From Symmetrospora coprosmae (Eukaryota > Basidiomycota > Cystobasidiomycetes > Symmetrosporaceae), in contig VUYT01000004.1 in assembly GCA_008802785.1 (NCBI GenBank), forward strand, positions 372,001 to 436,000: a stretch of 64,000 nt of DNA. Direction: 5' to 3'. Below, one piece after another: positions 1 to 11,116 of the stretch. The position numbers and the translations under genes are program-made. Below the pieces are notes generated by a model that did not search any database, was not told the DNA's origin, and was given only the letters and a program-made list of their open reading frames with translations. Positions within the stretch are counted from its first letter, which is position 1. Each line of letters starts with the position of its first letter.

Positions 1-3000
1 GGTGTGAGAAACCGCGACCGTCAGCTTCGTTTGGGAGGCCCTCGTGATAGACTGTCGAACACCCACGTGGAGTGAAACGTGGTCAGAGACGGCTGCAACT
101 CCCAGAGAGCGGTATGCCTCTTGTGTAGCTCGGCCTCAAACTTCGGCTTGATATCCGCTTCATCCTGGACGTTCGGCAGGAAGCGGATGGCCTGAAACAG
201 GTCAATAGACCACCGAGCAGCAACAAAGTCGGCGGCCGTCTGAGTGCCGACGTCGATACACATGTCAGCTACAGCTGCTGCTGCCCAGCGTCTCGACGCG
301 TACCTCAATCGCTCCATCCTCCGACGAGCCAGTCAGGAGCTGCTGGATCAGGTTTTCCTCCGCTTTCGCAAGGTACTTGATCGATTTCCTGTCTTGCGTG
401 CGCATGGCTTCGATGATCGGCGTCAAATTACGTTGCTCTTCCGTCTCTCCATTGGCTCGACCCGCGGGCGGCATCAGCTGATGCACCCTAGCGCCGATGC
501 ACCCAAGCAATTCGAGGCAGATGCCTTTCAGCGTATTGACGTCGGCCGAGACTTTGCTTTCCTCGAGGACGGCAGACTGCACCGGTCGTAATGTCGTAAT
601 GTCGTCAGCAGCTATCGAATAGCGAACAAGGCGATGCAGCTCCGCTCACCATGCTCTTGATGGCGATCCGCAACATGCCAGCCGCGATGGGCCACTCGGG
701 CAGGTCGAGCACGAGCAGAAGATCTTTGATGAGATGATCCAGAACTGCCTTGTACTCTACTTCGCTTGCCGTCGAGTTCTTCGGTGCCTTGCCCGCTCGG
801 CCAATGAGGAAGCTAATGATGAGGCGACCGCAACGGAAAGATGCGTCGAGTGCTGGTTCGACAATGGCTTCTGCGTCCTTGAGCTGCACAAGATTCGCAG
901 TCAGTTGACTTCTGTCCGGCTGAAATGACATGATATGCTTCAAGTCTCACATCGGCAATGTCGTCGTTCTCCCCTTTCTTGCCCGAGCCCTCCTGACGTC
1001 TTCGCTCCGAGACATCTAGCATTTTGGCTCGAAGCCCAGAAGTGCAGCTCTGCACCAGATGGAGCAGAAGCACAGACACAGTCTGGATCGCTTGTCCGTT
1101 TTGAAGGAGATACTGCGGCTTGCGCTTGGCGATGTCTGGCAGCTTGGAGATAGAGCTGAGGATCTCTTCCAGAATCCATTGGCGCTGTTCAGGGTAGCGA
1201 GCGAAGATCTGCGGCGTGGAAACGGGTAGGTCAGCCTGCTGCGCGCATAGCTATACGAATAAAGGCGTGCTCACAGTGCGGACCAGGCCAAGAGCCTGGT
1301 TCCTGATTGCCTTCATCTCGGCCAATCCGAATCGCTCCTCCTTCGCCTTGGCTCTTCCGCCCGGCGGAGGTGCCTGATCCGCAAAGAAGGGTGCGACAGC
1401 CACGTATACCGCGTTGATGACGATGCTATCCGACATTTCTTCCTGCTTTGCCAGGTTGGCAATCTTGGGAATGATGGCAGACGCGAGTTGCAGAACGTCT
1501 TGCAGGGCGGAGGTATTCCCGTCGAGCACTGCAGGCGGGAGGGGCGAACGATCCGGGTCAAGGCAGAGATAGACAAAGCCTGCGAGCTGTATCTTGAGCG
1601 TATTCAAGCAGGAGGTGATGAGATCCTCCGAGTACAGCTGCTTGGGCAGCCGTGCTGACGTCAGGATGACAAAGCAGGTGTCGACAGCAAGGAATCCGTT
1701 GTGCAGAATGGTAAGGTTGTTCTCGAGCTTCCGGAGCGATTGCGCCGTCCAGCTCTGCTCGACCTCTGATTCCTGTTCCTTTGCTTGCTTACCACCTTTT
1801 CCTTTCGTGGATTTGCCCTTGGCCCCCTTCGTCTTGCTCGACCCGTTGGCGCTCCTTGCCTGGCTAGACTGCTGTGAGTAGTCATCCTCGGTCTCCGCGT
1901 CTGTCTCGCGTTCTTCCTTCTCGTCTTCGTCGCGCTCATCGTAGGAGGATGTCGGAGTCGCCGAGCGTCGGGCCCGTTCACTCCTCGCTACGACAGCCTT
2001 GACTCCGGACGATTCCGCGCTCCTCTCGCGGCCCTTGGCGTCTTTCTTCGCCTTCCCTCCCTTCTTGGGCGTCACTTTTGTGGGTGACTTGTTCTCTTTG
2101 CCGCTAGGCTTCTTCGCTGCACTCGATGTTCGGTCTGGGACCGCTCGAAGCTGTTCTGCTTCGCTGACGCTCCTGCCCAGAATCTTCAGCGTGCGCGAGA
2201 GGAGGGCTTCCCCGATGTGAGTCTCCATCGCTTTCTTGCCCCCTGGCGCCTTCACCAGAGCCTGAACAGCTTTGGCCAGCTTTGACATCGTCTTGGGCTG
2301 CAGCAGCAGCTCGCCGCTGCTGGAAGCAGACTCGCTGGGCAGGATGAAGTGCTTGCGATGACGCTCTTCCTCCTCTTCGTCCCCACTCTCGTCCTGATCC
2401 ATGCCATTTGCGTGCGATAGTGCATCTGCTGCCGCGTGGATGCTCTCCAGAAGTCGGACAAGCTTGTCCTGCAACTGCTCCGTTTCCGCCTTCCCGCTTG
2501 GAAGACTCTGCTTTCTCGGCGAGACCGTGGGAGACGGTGTTGCGGAAGGTGTAGGCTGCGAAGTTGGCGCGAGCTTGAGCTTCTTCTTCGGTGGTGATCT
2601 TGACGGGGCTACCACCATGACTCCTTCCTCTTGCTCGTCCTCCTCTTTGCAATCCTCCTCATCGTCGTCCTCGACGTACTCAAATGCAGGCACTTCGATG
2701 TCGGAGGAGGGCTCGCTGAAAGGCCCATGCTTGCTGTGCGAGACCTTCGTACTGCTGAGCACCTTCCTCGCCGCGTCCGTTGAGATGGCGCGCCTAAGGA
2801 GGTCCGATGACTTTGGTCGACCGGAAGGAGCTGACGAGTCGGATCGCTTCTTTGACGTGATGGGCACCTCCACCACAATGTGCGAAGTCGATATTGAAGG
2901 GGTGGACTGGGATGATGGCCGCGAAAGAGATTGCTTCGGCCGATAGGCGGGCATGATGAGGGCCATCGGATCTGGCGAGGATGTGGGAGGCTGCGGTGCT

Positions 3001-4336
3001 GCCGTCGGCTCAGGGGTCCCGTTTGCTCTGGAAGGTTGCCGTGCAGGCGAGGTGACGGTTCTGCTTGTGCTGGCGACTGCACTGGAGGCAGTGAAGCTTG
3101 GGGCGGACGAGGAAGGAAAGATGGAAGTGGATGGTCGTTGCGTGTTTGAGAAGGTTCTTGCAGCCGAAGGAGGCTGAGATGCAGCACTCGGGGTCGAGGC
3201 GAAGGAGCTGCCAAAGGGGGTACTCTGTACGACCTGCCCATCGGAACTTGTCGTTGCAGCCTTGCGCAGGATGTCATCGACGAATGCCTGGGCAAATCGG
3301 CGCTCTTCCTTCACTTCCCGCTGCTGGGATGCGGTGAGGCTCTCTGATGGATCGACGGGATAGGCCGCGGCCAGGCTTGTCAGGGCTTTCTCGTTCGCTT
3401 CGGAGGTGGGATGGCGAGGCGATGGGTACGGGAGGTGGACACTGTCAAGAGCGACGGAAGCGAGCGAGCCGGCGAAAGCTGGGTAGCTGCGCTTCATGTC
3501 TTCGAGTGCAGCTGTGGTCGGAACGTAGGGACCGCTCGTACGCTGAATGGAAGCGGGTACAGCATACGGTTGGCTTTTCCAGCTTCGCAATGTAGCAAAG
3601 GGAAGGCAGTGTCAGCAGCCGCTCTGAATCGCATCGCCTGGTTGCGCCGTGATACTCACAGGCCATCCATATTCTTCGGGTTGCTTCGGGCCTTCCTTGC
3701 AGCGGACTGGAACGCATCCAGAGCTGACTGTCTGAGTCGGTCTGCATCCTCTTGCGAGATTGTCGGGTCTGCAGAAGGCCCGCTGGCTGGACCAAGGAGC
3801 ACCTGTATTTCGCGAGCGTAGTCCCGGAGGAGAGGGTCGCTGGCGAGTGTGCGGGGACCAGGGTCGCCCTCGGGAGCGGGATAGCAGAAGTTCGATACGG
3901 GCATGCCCTCGAGGGCATGGAGGTGCCCGATGACACCTTGATGTACGGATACAGCAGGGAGGGGTGCGCGCGACCAGCGAGAATCAATGGGCACACGCGT
4001 CAGAAGGGTGGCCCCGCGTCAGGCGCAATGACCCGCAAGCAGGCACTCACCGGTAGCACGGCTCAGCAAGCCAGCGAGGGGGAACCCAGACACTATCTCT
4101 GCCTTCTTGCGCGCCAGCTCGCGCTTCAGGGCTGCTGCAGGGTCGGCGAGGTCGGCCAGGCGGGTCGCCTCGGAGACGACGGCAGGGGCGGATCTCGGGG
4201 TGGGGCGAGCGATGGAGGTGCTGCTGCTGCTGCTTGTCCCAGTATGGAGTGGCACCTGCTCTCGCACATCGATCTCCATCCTCTGCTTGCCCTTGTCCTG
4301 CGATGACGCTGCTGTCCCTCCGCTGTCGCCCTCCAT
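1..4336 (-). CDS. SCC2: Sister chromatid cohesion loader Scc2/Nipped-B, partial (C-terminus off the left edge)
   Basis: Scc2 (NIPBL, Mis4) loads cohesin onto chromatin in the nucleus together with Scc4. The start is the ATG at 4336 (MEGDSGG). Exon 1 runs to about 4049 and splices into an exon ending near 3659, then into a long exon at 3582-1275, then from about 1210 leftwards through exons with junctions near 990/950, 662/565 and 318/250. The long exon is a disordered Ser/Lys/Glu-rich segment followed by a helical repeat region with LENNLTILHNGF and LPKQLYSEDLITSCLN. The next exon carries IFARYPEQRQWILEEILSS and LLQNGQAIQTVSVLLLHLVQ, and then come IALD-like HEAT helices (CLELLGCIGARVHQ); all of these are Scc2 hallmarks. 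About 1,100 residues are visible of an expected 1,700-2,100. The long exon opens with a TTG in frame, but that codon is not a start because it lies behind a clear splice junction. Family assignment is confident; some junctions are approximate. Confidence 0.88.
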
Positions 4337-4727
4337 GCTGGAAACTGACGTGCCCTTTACGCCTGCAGGGGCGGGAGCCCGCGACGGCCGTCGAAGGAGG
4401 GCCGGGCTACACGAGCTCGAGTGGGCTGTTTGGCGGATGGCGAGGGATACTGCCTATCGCATGCTCTGCGTCCTCAGCTAGCTGGTGTGTGCTTGCTTGC
4501 TTGCTTGCTGTCAGTCGCCCGAACGGGAAGCGGCGGAAGCGACCTGAAAGTGTGCGCGTCAAGGAGGAGGAGGAGCAGCAGACTGACCTTCTAACCAACA
4601 ACGACTGCGTCAATACTGCGATAAGCGCACGGCAGCAAGTGCAGGCAGTCATCCTCTGTTGCTCATTCCGCCCCAGGCTGCAGGCACAGCAGCAGCAGAG
4701 CAGAGCAGGAGCAGCTCCGCGTCCAGG
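4337..4727. other. Shared divergent promoter region of SCC2 and UPF1
   Basis: This 391-bp stretch lies between two start codons pointing away from each other. It holds a short CTTG tetranucleotide run at about 4491-4510. I see no other gene and no obvious TATA box. Confidence 0.5.
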
Positions 4728-7700
4728 ATGGACGATCTGTCCAAGAGGACGAGCAGGATGGGACTGGGTAGCGGCAACGGCAACGGCAACGGGAGGAATG
4801 GCAGTAGCCACCACCACAGTCACAATGACAGCGACGACGATGCAGTCAGCGCAGTCAACTTCGGCGGAGCAGCCACTGGCCACCAAGAGACGGCGGCAGG
4901 AGCTCTCGTCGAGGACCGAGAGTTCAGAGACGCCGAGGAGGATCACGACGAGGAGCAGCGATGGGAAGACCTGAACAAGGATCTCCCTCCTCATGCGTGC
5001 AGGTGAGTGTTCCTCAGCGTACCTTTACGGAGCTGCCTCGAATCAAGGCTGCAGACTGACGCCGCTCGCTCCCTTTCTTTCGCATGCCCGCACGCAGCTA
5101 CTGCGGCATACACAACCCGGCCTGCGTCGTGAGGTGCCTCATCTGCGACAAGTGGTTCTGCAATGGACGCGGCTCGACATCGGGAAGCCACATTGTCAAC
5201 CACCTCGTCCGCGCAAAGCACAAGGAGGTCACGCTCCATGCCGACTCGCCACTGGGAGAGACAACCCCAGAGTGCTACAACTGCGGAGCAAAGAACGTCT
5301 TCATCCTGGGATTCATCCCTGCCAAGAGCGACACCGTCGTCGTTCTCCTCTGCAGGTGCGGCATCCGCCCAACACCGCTTGGCCTGATCTGAAGGTCTCG
5401 CTGACACGGCTCGATTCGCAGACAACCCTGCGCCGCCATGCAGAACTCCAAGGACATTGTCTGGGACACATCGCAGTGGTCCCCACTTATCGAAGACAGA
5501 AGCTTCCTGACGTGGCTCGTCAAGGTGCCCACCGACCAAGAGCAGCTCGCTGCCCGGCAGATCAGCTTTCAGCAGATCAACAAGCTCGAAGAGGTGTGGA
5601 AGGAGAACGCCACAGCGACGCTCGAGGACCTCGACAAGCCCGGCGTGGACGACGAGCCGCAGCCGGTGCTGCTCAAGTATGAGGACGCCTACCACTACCA
5701 GAACATCTTTGGGCCGCTCGTCAAAGTGGAGGCCGACTACGACAAACGCCTGAAGGAGTCGCAGACGCAGGAGAGCCTCGTCGTCCGGTGGGACATGGGT
5801 CTCAACCAGAAACGAGTCGCGTGGTTCAACCTCCCCAAGCTCGAGTCCGGCGAGGTCCGCCTGGCCGTGGGAGACGAGCTGCGCCTCAAGTACAGCGGCG
5901 AGCTGCACAAGCCCTGGGACGGCGTCGGGCACGTCATCAAAGTGCCGAACAACGTTTCAGACGAGATTGGAATCGAGCTCAGAAGGAATGATGGGGTCCC
6001 TTACGACTGTACGCACAACTTTTCCGCCGACTTTGTCTGGAAGTCGACGTCCTTCGACCGCATGCAGCTCGCCATGAAGACCTTTGCCGTCGATGAGCAG
6101 TCTGTGTCTGGCTACATCTACCACAAGCTCATGGGGCACGATGCGGCCCCGCCGCAGGTTCTCCGGACTCAGATGCCAAAGAGGGTCTCGGCTCCCAATC
6201 TGCCCGACCTCAATCACTCCCAGATGTATGCCGTCAAGAGCGTGCTCCAGAAGCCTCTGAGTTTGATCCAGGTACGTCAGCTTGTCTCCGATTGTCAGCT
6301 GCCAATGCCAATGTTGTAACTCGCAGGGACCGCCTGGAACGGGCAAGACGGTCACCTCTGCGTCCATTGTCTACCACCTCGCGAAGATGAACCCGGGTCA
6401 GGTACTGGTCACGGCACCATCCAATGTCGCTGTCGACCAGCTATGCGAGAAGATCCACCAGACCGGCCTCAAGGTGGTCCGCGTCACCGCCAAGTCCCGC
6501 GAGGCACTCGACTCGCCCATCTCGTTCCTCACCCTGCACGAGCAGGTGGCCAACAATGACACACACCCAGAGCTGCAGAAGCTCATACAGCTCAAGACGG
6601 AGCAGGGCGAACTGTCGAGCTCGGACGAGCGCAAGTTCAAGGCGCTTACAAAGGCGTGCGAGAAGGAGATCCTGGCCAATGCCGATGTCATCTGCTGCAC
6701 CTGTGTCGGATGTGGAGACCCGAGACTGTCAAAGATCAAGTTCAGGACGGTCCTTATCGACGAGGCTACCCAGGCCGTGCGTGTACTCAGCTGTTGCGGT
6801 TCCGAATCTAGCCTCGCTGACACTGACCTTCTTCGCAGACCGAGCCCGAGTGCATGATCCCGCTCACCTTCGGAGTCAAGCAGCTCGTCATTGTCGGAGA
6901 CCACTCTCAGCTCGGGCCTACCATCATGAGCAAGAAGGCTGCTCGAGCAGGGCTCAATCAGTCGCTCTTCGAGCGGCTCATTCTGCTCGGCAACAAGCCC
7001 ATCCGGCTGCAGGTGCAGTACCGCATGCACCCCTGCCTGTCCGAGTTCCCTTCGAATATGTTCTACGAAGGCACACTGCAGAACGGAGTCACCGCGCCTG
7101 AGCGGATCCGGAGAAATGTCGATTTTCCCTGGCCGCAGCCGAGCACGCCCATGTACTTCCACCAGAATTTGGGGCAGGAAGAGATCTCGTCCTCTGGTAC
7201 ATCGTACCTCAACAGGACGGAGGCCGCTAATGTCGAGAAGATCGTCACCCGATTCTTCAAGTCTGGCGTTGTGCCGTCGCAGATCGGCATCATCACGCCG
7301 TACGAAGGGCAGCGCTCGTACATTACCAACTTTATGCAGTTCAACGGCTCGCTGAGGAAGGATCTGTACAAGGAGATCGAGGTCGCCTCGGTCGATGCGT
7401 TCCAAGGCAGAGAGAAGGACTACATCATCCTCTCGTGCGTCAGGAGCAACGAGCACCAGGGCATCGGCTTCCTCAACGACCCGCGCCGACTCAACGTCGC
7501 TCTTACGCGAGCCAAGTACGGCATGGTCCTGCTTGGCAACCCGCGTGTGCTCAGCAAGCACGCACTCTGGCACCACCTTCTCACGCATTACAAGGAGAAG
7601 GCATGCCTCGTCGAAGGCCCGCTCAACAACCTCCAGCCGAGTATGATCCAGTTCTCGAAGCCTCGCCGACCGATGAACCGCCCTGACGCGCGCTTCGAGG

Positions 7701-8165
7701 GTACTGGTCGAGACGCAATCACCGGTGCGCTGAATGGCCTGGGCGACCTGCCTCGCCGTGCAGAAGGTCCGACCCGCTTCGATCAGAGCTTCTACAACGC
7801 TGTTGGCAACATTCCAAGCGATGCTCAGTCCGTCAGGTCTCAGGCTACCTTCGCCTCCGGTTTGCCTTCTTTCACTGGCGGCCAGTTCAGCGGCAGGTCG
7901 TACGCGTCGTGTATGTTGCTTTGATCATTTGCTTGATCTACAGCGCAGCGCTGACGCGCTTTGCATAGCCACCATCTCGCAAGACATCATGTCGCAGGAT
8001 CCGCACGCCATCGGAGACGATGCATCAAGCATCTCTGGAAGCGTCGCCTTCTCTCAGGCGGACCGGCTCAGGAGGAACCCGCTCGGGGCCGACTACAAGA
8101 GCATGCCGCAGGACGACGATACCAGAAGCCAAGTCTCGCTTTCGACGCAGATTACGGATTTCTAG
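4728..8165 (+). CDS. UPF1: UPF1/NAM7 ATP-dependent RNA helicase (nonsense-mediated decay)
   Basis: UPF1 is the SF1B RNA helicase at the core of nonsense-mediated mRNA decay. Six exons (4728-5002, 5098-5355, 5422-6271, 6327-6776, 6839-7910, 7969-8165) add to 3,102 nt, or 1,033 aa. After a Gly/Asn/Ser-rich N-terminus comes the Cys/His-rich UPF2-binding domain ([28 protein letters not shown]). Domain 1B follows, then the helicase core: Walker A GPPGTGKT directly after the 6326 acceptor, [10 protein letters not shown] (Ia), DEATQA (II), VGDHSQLGP (III), QYRMHP (IV), [12 protein letters not shown] (V) and LNVALTRAK (VI). The tail holds five SQ dipeptides (RSQ, ISQ, MSQ, FSQ, RSQ), reminiscent of the phosphorylated SQ tail of animal UPF1. 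The ATG at 4728 is the first one that keeps the frame into the CH domain. It is divergent from SCC2. Confidence 0.97.
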
Positions 8166-8683
8166 CAGGTTACGATCATAGTGGCTCTCCCAGCCGGATG
8201 GCACAAAGCGCAGGGATGCGTGGCCATACGCTCAGTCAGAACTGGGATGCTTCCGTTCGCCCAAGGCGGGAGGTATCGAATGCCCAAGATTCCGGAGCTT
8301 TCGGCTCGCACGAACAGGCTAGAGCCAAGGGAAGTCTCAAAGTCCGCTCAGTGCTACAGCTGAGCTCGTAGAGCGCCGGGTAGCAGTCAGTCGTCAGGCC
8401 AAAGGTCAAGTGCTCCCTTTCCGGCGTCGGCCGGACCTACAGTATCCAGGGAAACTGTGCCCGGCGACGAGGAAGCAGGCAACAGAGCTTCTCTGGCACG
8501 AGCCTTCCTTCCATGTAATCGATGCATCGGAGATAGCTTATGGGAAGCCATTGCAAAGTTTGTCGTGTTAGCATGCTCCTGCTGCGCCTTGCCACAAGAC
8601 TGTACCTTCGTTGTGTTGCGGGCGAGACGCGTCTTGCCTCTCTACCATCTGGCATCGCAGGCCGCTGATAACATCGCGCGGCG
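8166..8683. other. Intergenic, no gene seen
   Basis: This 518-bp stretch lies between UPF1 and the next gene on the same strand. The ORFs in it are short and resemble nothing; it should hold the UPF1 3' end and the promoter of the MATH-BTB gene. Confidence 0.4.
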
Positions 8684-10886
8684 ATGGCAGACAACATGGC
8701 TGCTGGCGCTGCGGCGCTCGAGAACTTCAAGAAAAGCTTTGAGCCATCCGTTGTCACCTTGAATCAGCGATATGCCCGCACTGTAAGCGCCGAGGCTCTG
8801 GCTCGATGACGCGCAAACCATCTCAAACACCTCCTTCTAACTAGGTTCACTTCGAATGCACTCTGCGCGACTGTACAAGCGTGCAAGGCGATTTACCTGA
8901 GCTCCTGTGGGGACCGCGAGATGAGAATACTACCAGCACTTCTCGAGCAACCCGCGCGCGCGGACCCGGGTCCGTGGCCGGACGGGCGGATTCGGCAATG
9001 CTCGCACCAATGTTCGATGATGACCGCTGGCAAGTTCGTCTACGACTATGACCTCCAGGCCAACGACATAGTACTGAACCGTCCTAAGCTCCGGCTCTTC
9101 GACCGCGATCTGAGTGGCTCGCTCTTCGTGACTCTGAACCCGCATCGTGCGCCTTGGGAGACAGAGGGCCTAGCAGTTCCACGCAATACACGCTGTGAGA
9201 TTGAAGTAAGCGCTGTTGGGACGGACCTTGGCGGTGCGAGTGAGACGGCTGGCTGACTCGGGAGCTGCTTAGATTCTTTCCCCCTTGCAGCGGACTAAAT
9301 TAGCATCCAGGGAAGTCTCGTATCGCTTCGGAGACACAGCATGGTTGCGGTTCAGAGTGCTCGATATGGAGCATTCAATGCTGCATGAGAACGCTGAGGC
9401 GAAAGGCGAGGTAGGCGCGGCTCTCATCGCTTGACCAGCTTGATGACCAGAGGTCAGCGCTCATGCAGAGTCGCCATTCGAATCGCTCGCAGAGATCTTT
9501 CATCATCTCGGTGAAGATTACTGAGACAACGAATTCGGCCGAGTCCAACAAGCTGAATGGTCCGCCTTACAAGCTCAAGCGGGTGGCCGAGATGGTGTCC
9601 CTGCTATCTACGACAAAACCGGATGTCCGCGTCGTTTTCAAGGACCGCACTTACATTGACACGCACTCCAAAATACTCATGGAACGGTGCAACTACTTCA
9701 AGACTCTGCTCACGAGCGATTTTGCGGAGAGCAGAAAACGCACCCTCGCCACGCCTAGCACAAGTGACCGGCCCGCCAAAATATCTAAGTCAGACCAAGC
9801 ACAATCGCAGGGGCCAGAGAGATCCGCGACGACCAGGTCGGCCTCAGACAGTATCACACCGCGCGTAAGCACGCAATACGTGCATGAGCAAGCCGTCTCT
9901 GTGTCTGCGCTTGGCAAGGAAGGTAACTCGAGCACTGTAAAGGCGGAGGACAACGAGGGGCAAGAATCAGACGGCCCCATCCCAGACAGAGGAGCTTTGA
10001 TAGACGGCAGAGTGCCTTCTGGCAAGGAGTCCGACGACGTTACCGAGAGCCCAGCCAAGGCTGGACAGGTAGGCGGGGGCGCAGATGAGCTTTCTGAAGC
10101 ATCCGATGCCGGCGAGAGCTCTGATGGGCAGGACAGCGGTGAGTTGCGGAGATCTCTACGAGTGACAGAGACGCACCTGACAACAGTCCTGCTCTTGGCC
10201 TGAGTGGAATAGACAGCAGTGTTGAGAGGAAGATGCATACTATCAATATTCAAGACTGCTCGTAAGGCGTATCCGCTGCTGTGGACATTCCGACTGCTGC
10301 TGACTTCTTGCCGAGTCCAGCTACAGCACCTTCTCGGCGCTCCTTTTCTACCTGCAGACAGGGTGAGAGGGCCCGACATCACGCTGAGCATTCATCCTTC
10401 ATCTGAGCCCTTCTGTCCGGCACACCTGTCAGGCTCATCTCGTACAAGAGGGGCCAGACAGGCCGAAAAGGCACCGGTTTCGGCCTATGTCCTGCGCGAG
10501 CCGTGCGTGAACTCCTACGAGGCGACTGTGATTTCTGAAGGCGCGCTTTTCCAGGCTGACGGAACACGTCCCGCTCAATTATCCATCGTGCTGCAGAGAA
10601 TATCTACCAGATAGCAGACAAGTACGACATTCCGGATCTCCGCGACAACGCAAAGAGGCGCCTCCTCTCATGCCTTACGGCGAAGACTGTCCTGAAAGAG
10701 CTTGTGGATCCGTTCACCGGCCTTTTCCCAGTCTTCCTGACAATCTATAAGGCATTTGCGATTGCCAACTGGCGGGAGGTCTCGCAGACTGCAACTATTG
10801 CTCCAGATATCGAAGCTCTGCTCAAGCGAGAGGACACGCGGAAGGCGTACATCGAGATCATGCAGGAGATTGTCCCGAAGAAGTAG
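8684..10886 (+). CDS. MATH-BTB domain protein (putative Cul3 adaptor)
   Basis: The start ATG is at 8684 (MADNMAAGAA), followed by an intron near 8779-8844. Visible parts in order are a MATH-like region (MFDDDRWQ near 9012; LFDRDLSGSLFVTLNP near 9095; VSYRFGDTAWLRFRV near 9320; FIISVKIT near 9500), a BTB/POZ core (PDVRVVFKDRTYIDTHSKIL, 9622-9680), an acidic Ser-rich insertion, the rest of the BTB fold split by an intron (DCS-YSTFSALLFYLQT, 10250-10365), and a helical tail (YQIADKYDIPDLRDNAKRRL). Stop at 10886. MATH-BTB proteins usually bring substrates to Cullin-3 ubiquitin ligases; that role is inferred from the family. The reading frame changes between about 8930 and 9080 with only a weak intron candidate (GTGGCC...CAAG), and the junction before 10597 is also unclear, so the model may contain an error or the gene may be damaged. 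Confidence 0.65.
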
Positions 10887-11116
10887 GCTTACCTCGCGGC
10901 TGTGGACGAACAGCGCGGCTAGCGCAGTCTGGCAACCATTAGTGCAGCAGGTCGAGTGTACGGCTGGCTGCTATGGCATGACCACTGTCAACCTATCGAT
11001 TTCTAGGCTGCTGCTCGAGTACGCGCTCCGGGCCCAGGGGCTTCCCGTCGCGTCCTTAGCTTTGCCGCTCTTTCGCCTGCTCACACCCTCATGCGACCTC
11101 GACATTCGCGCTCAGC

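Noticed and set aside
3445-3996. 183-codon minus-strand frame across an SCC2 intron
   Set aside because: It reads through the intron at about 3583-3658 in a frame that does not continue into the SCC2 exons; the spliced model explains the region better.
4991-5932. 313-codon minus-strand frame
   Set aside because: Antisense to the CH domain and following exon of UPF1, with no motif of its own.
6398-7588. 396-codon minus-strand frame
   Set aside because: It lies antisense to the UPF1 helicase core, whose motifs are unmistakable; it is a GC-rich shadow frame.
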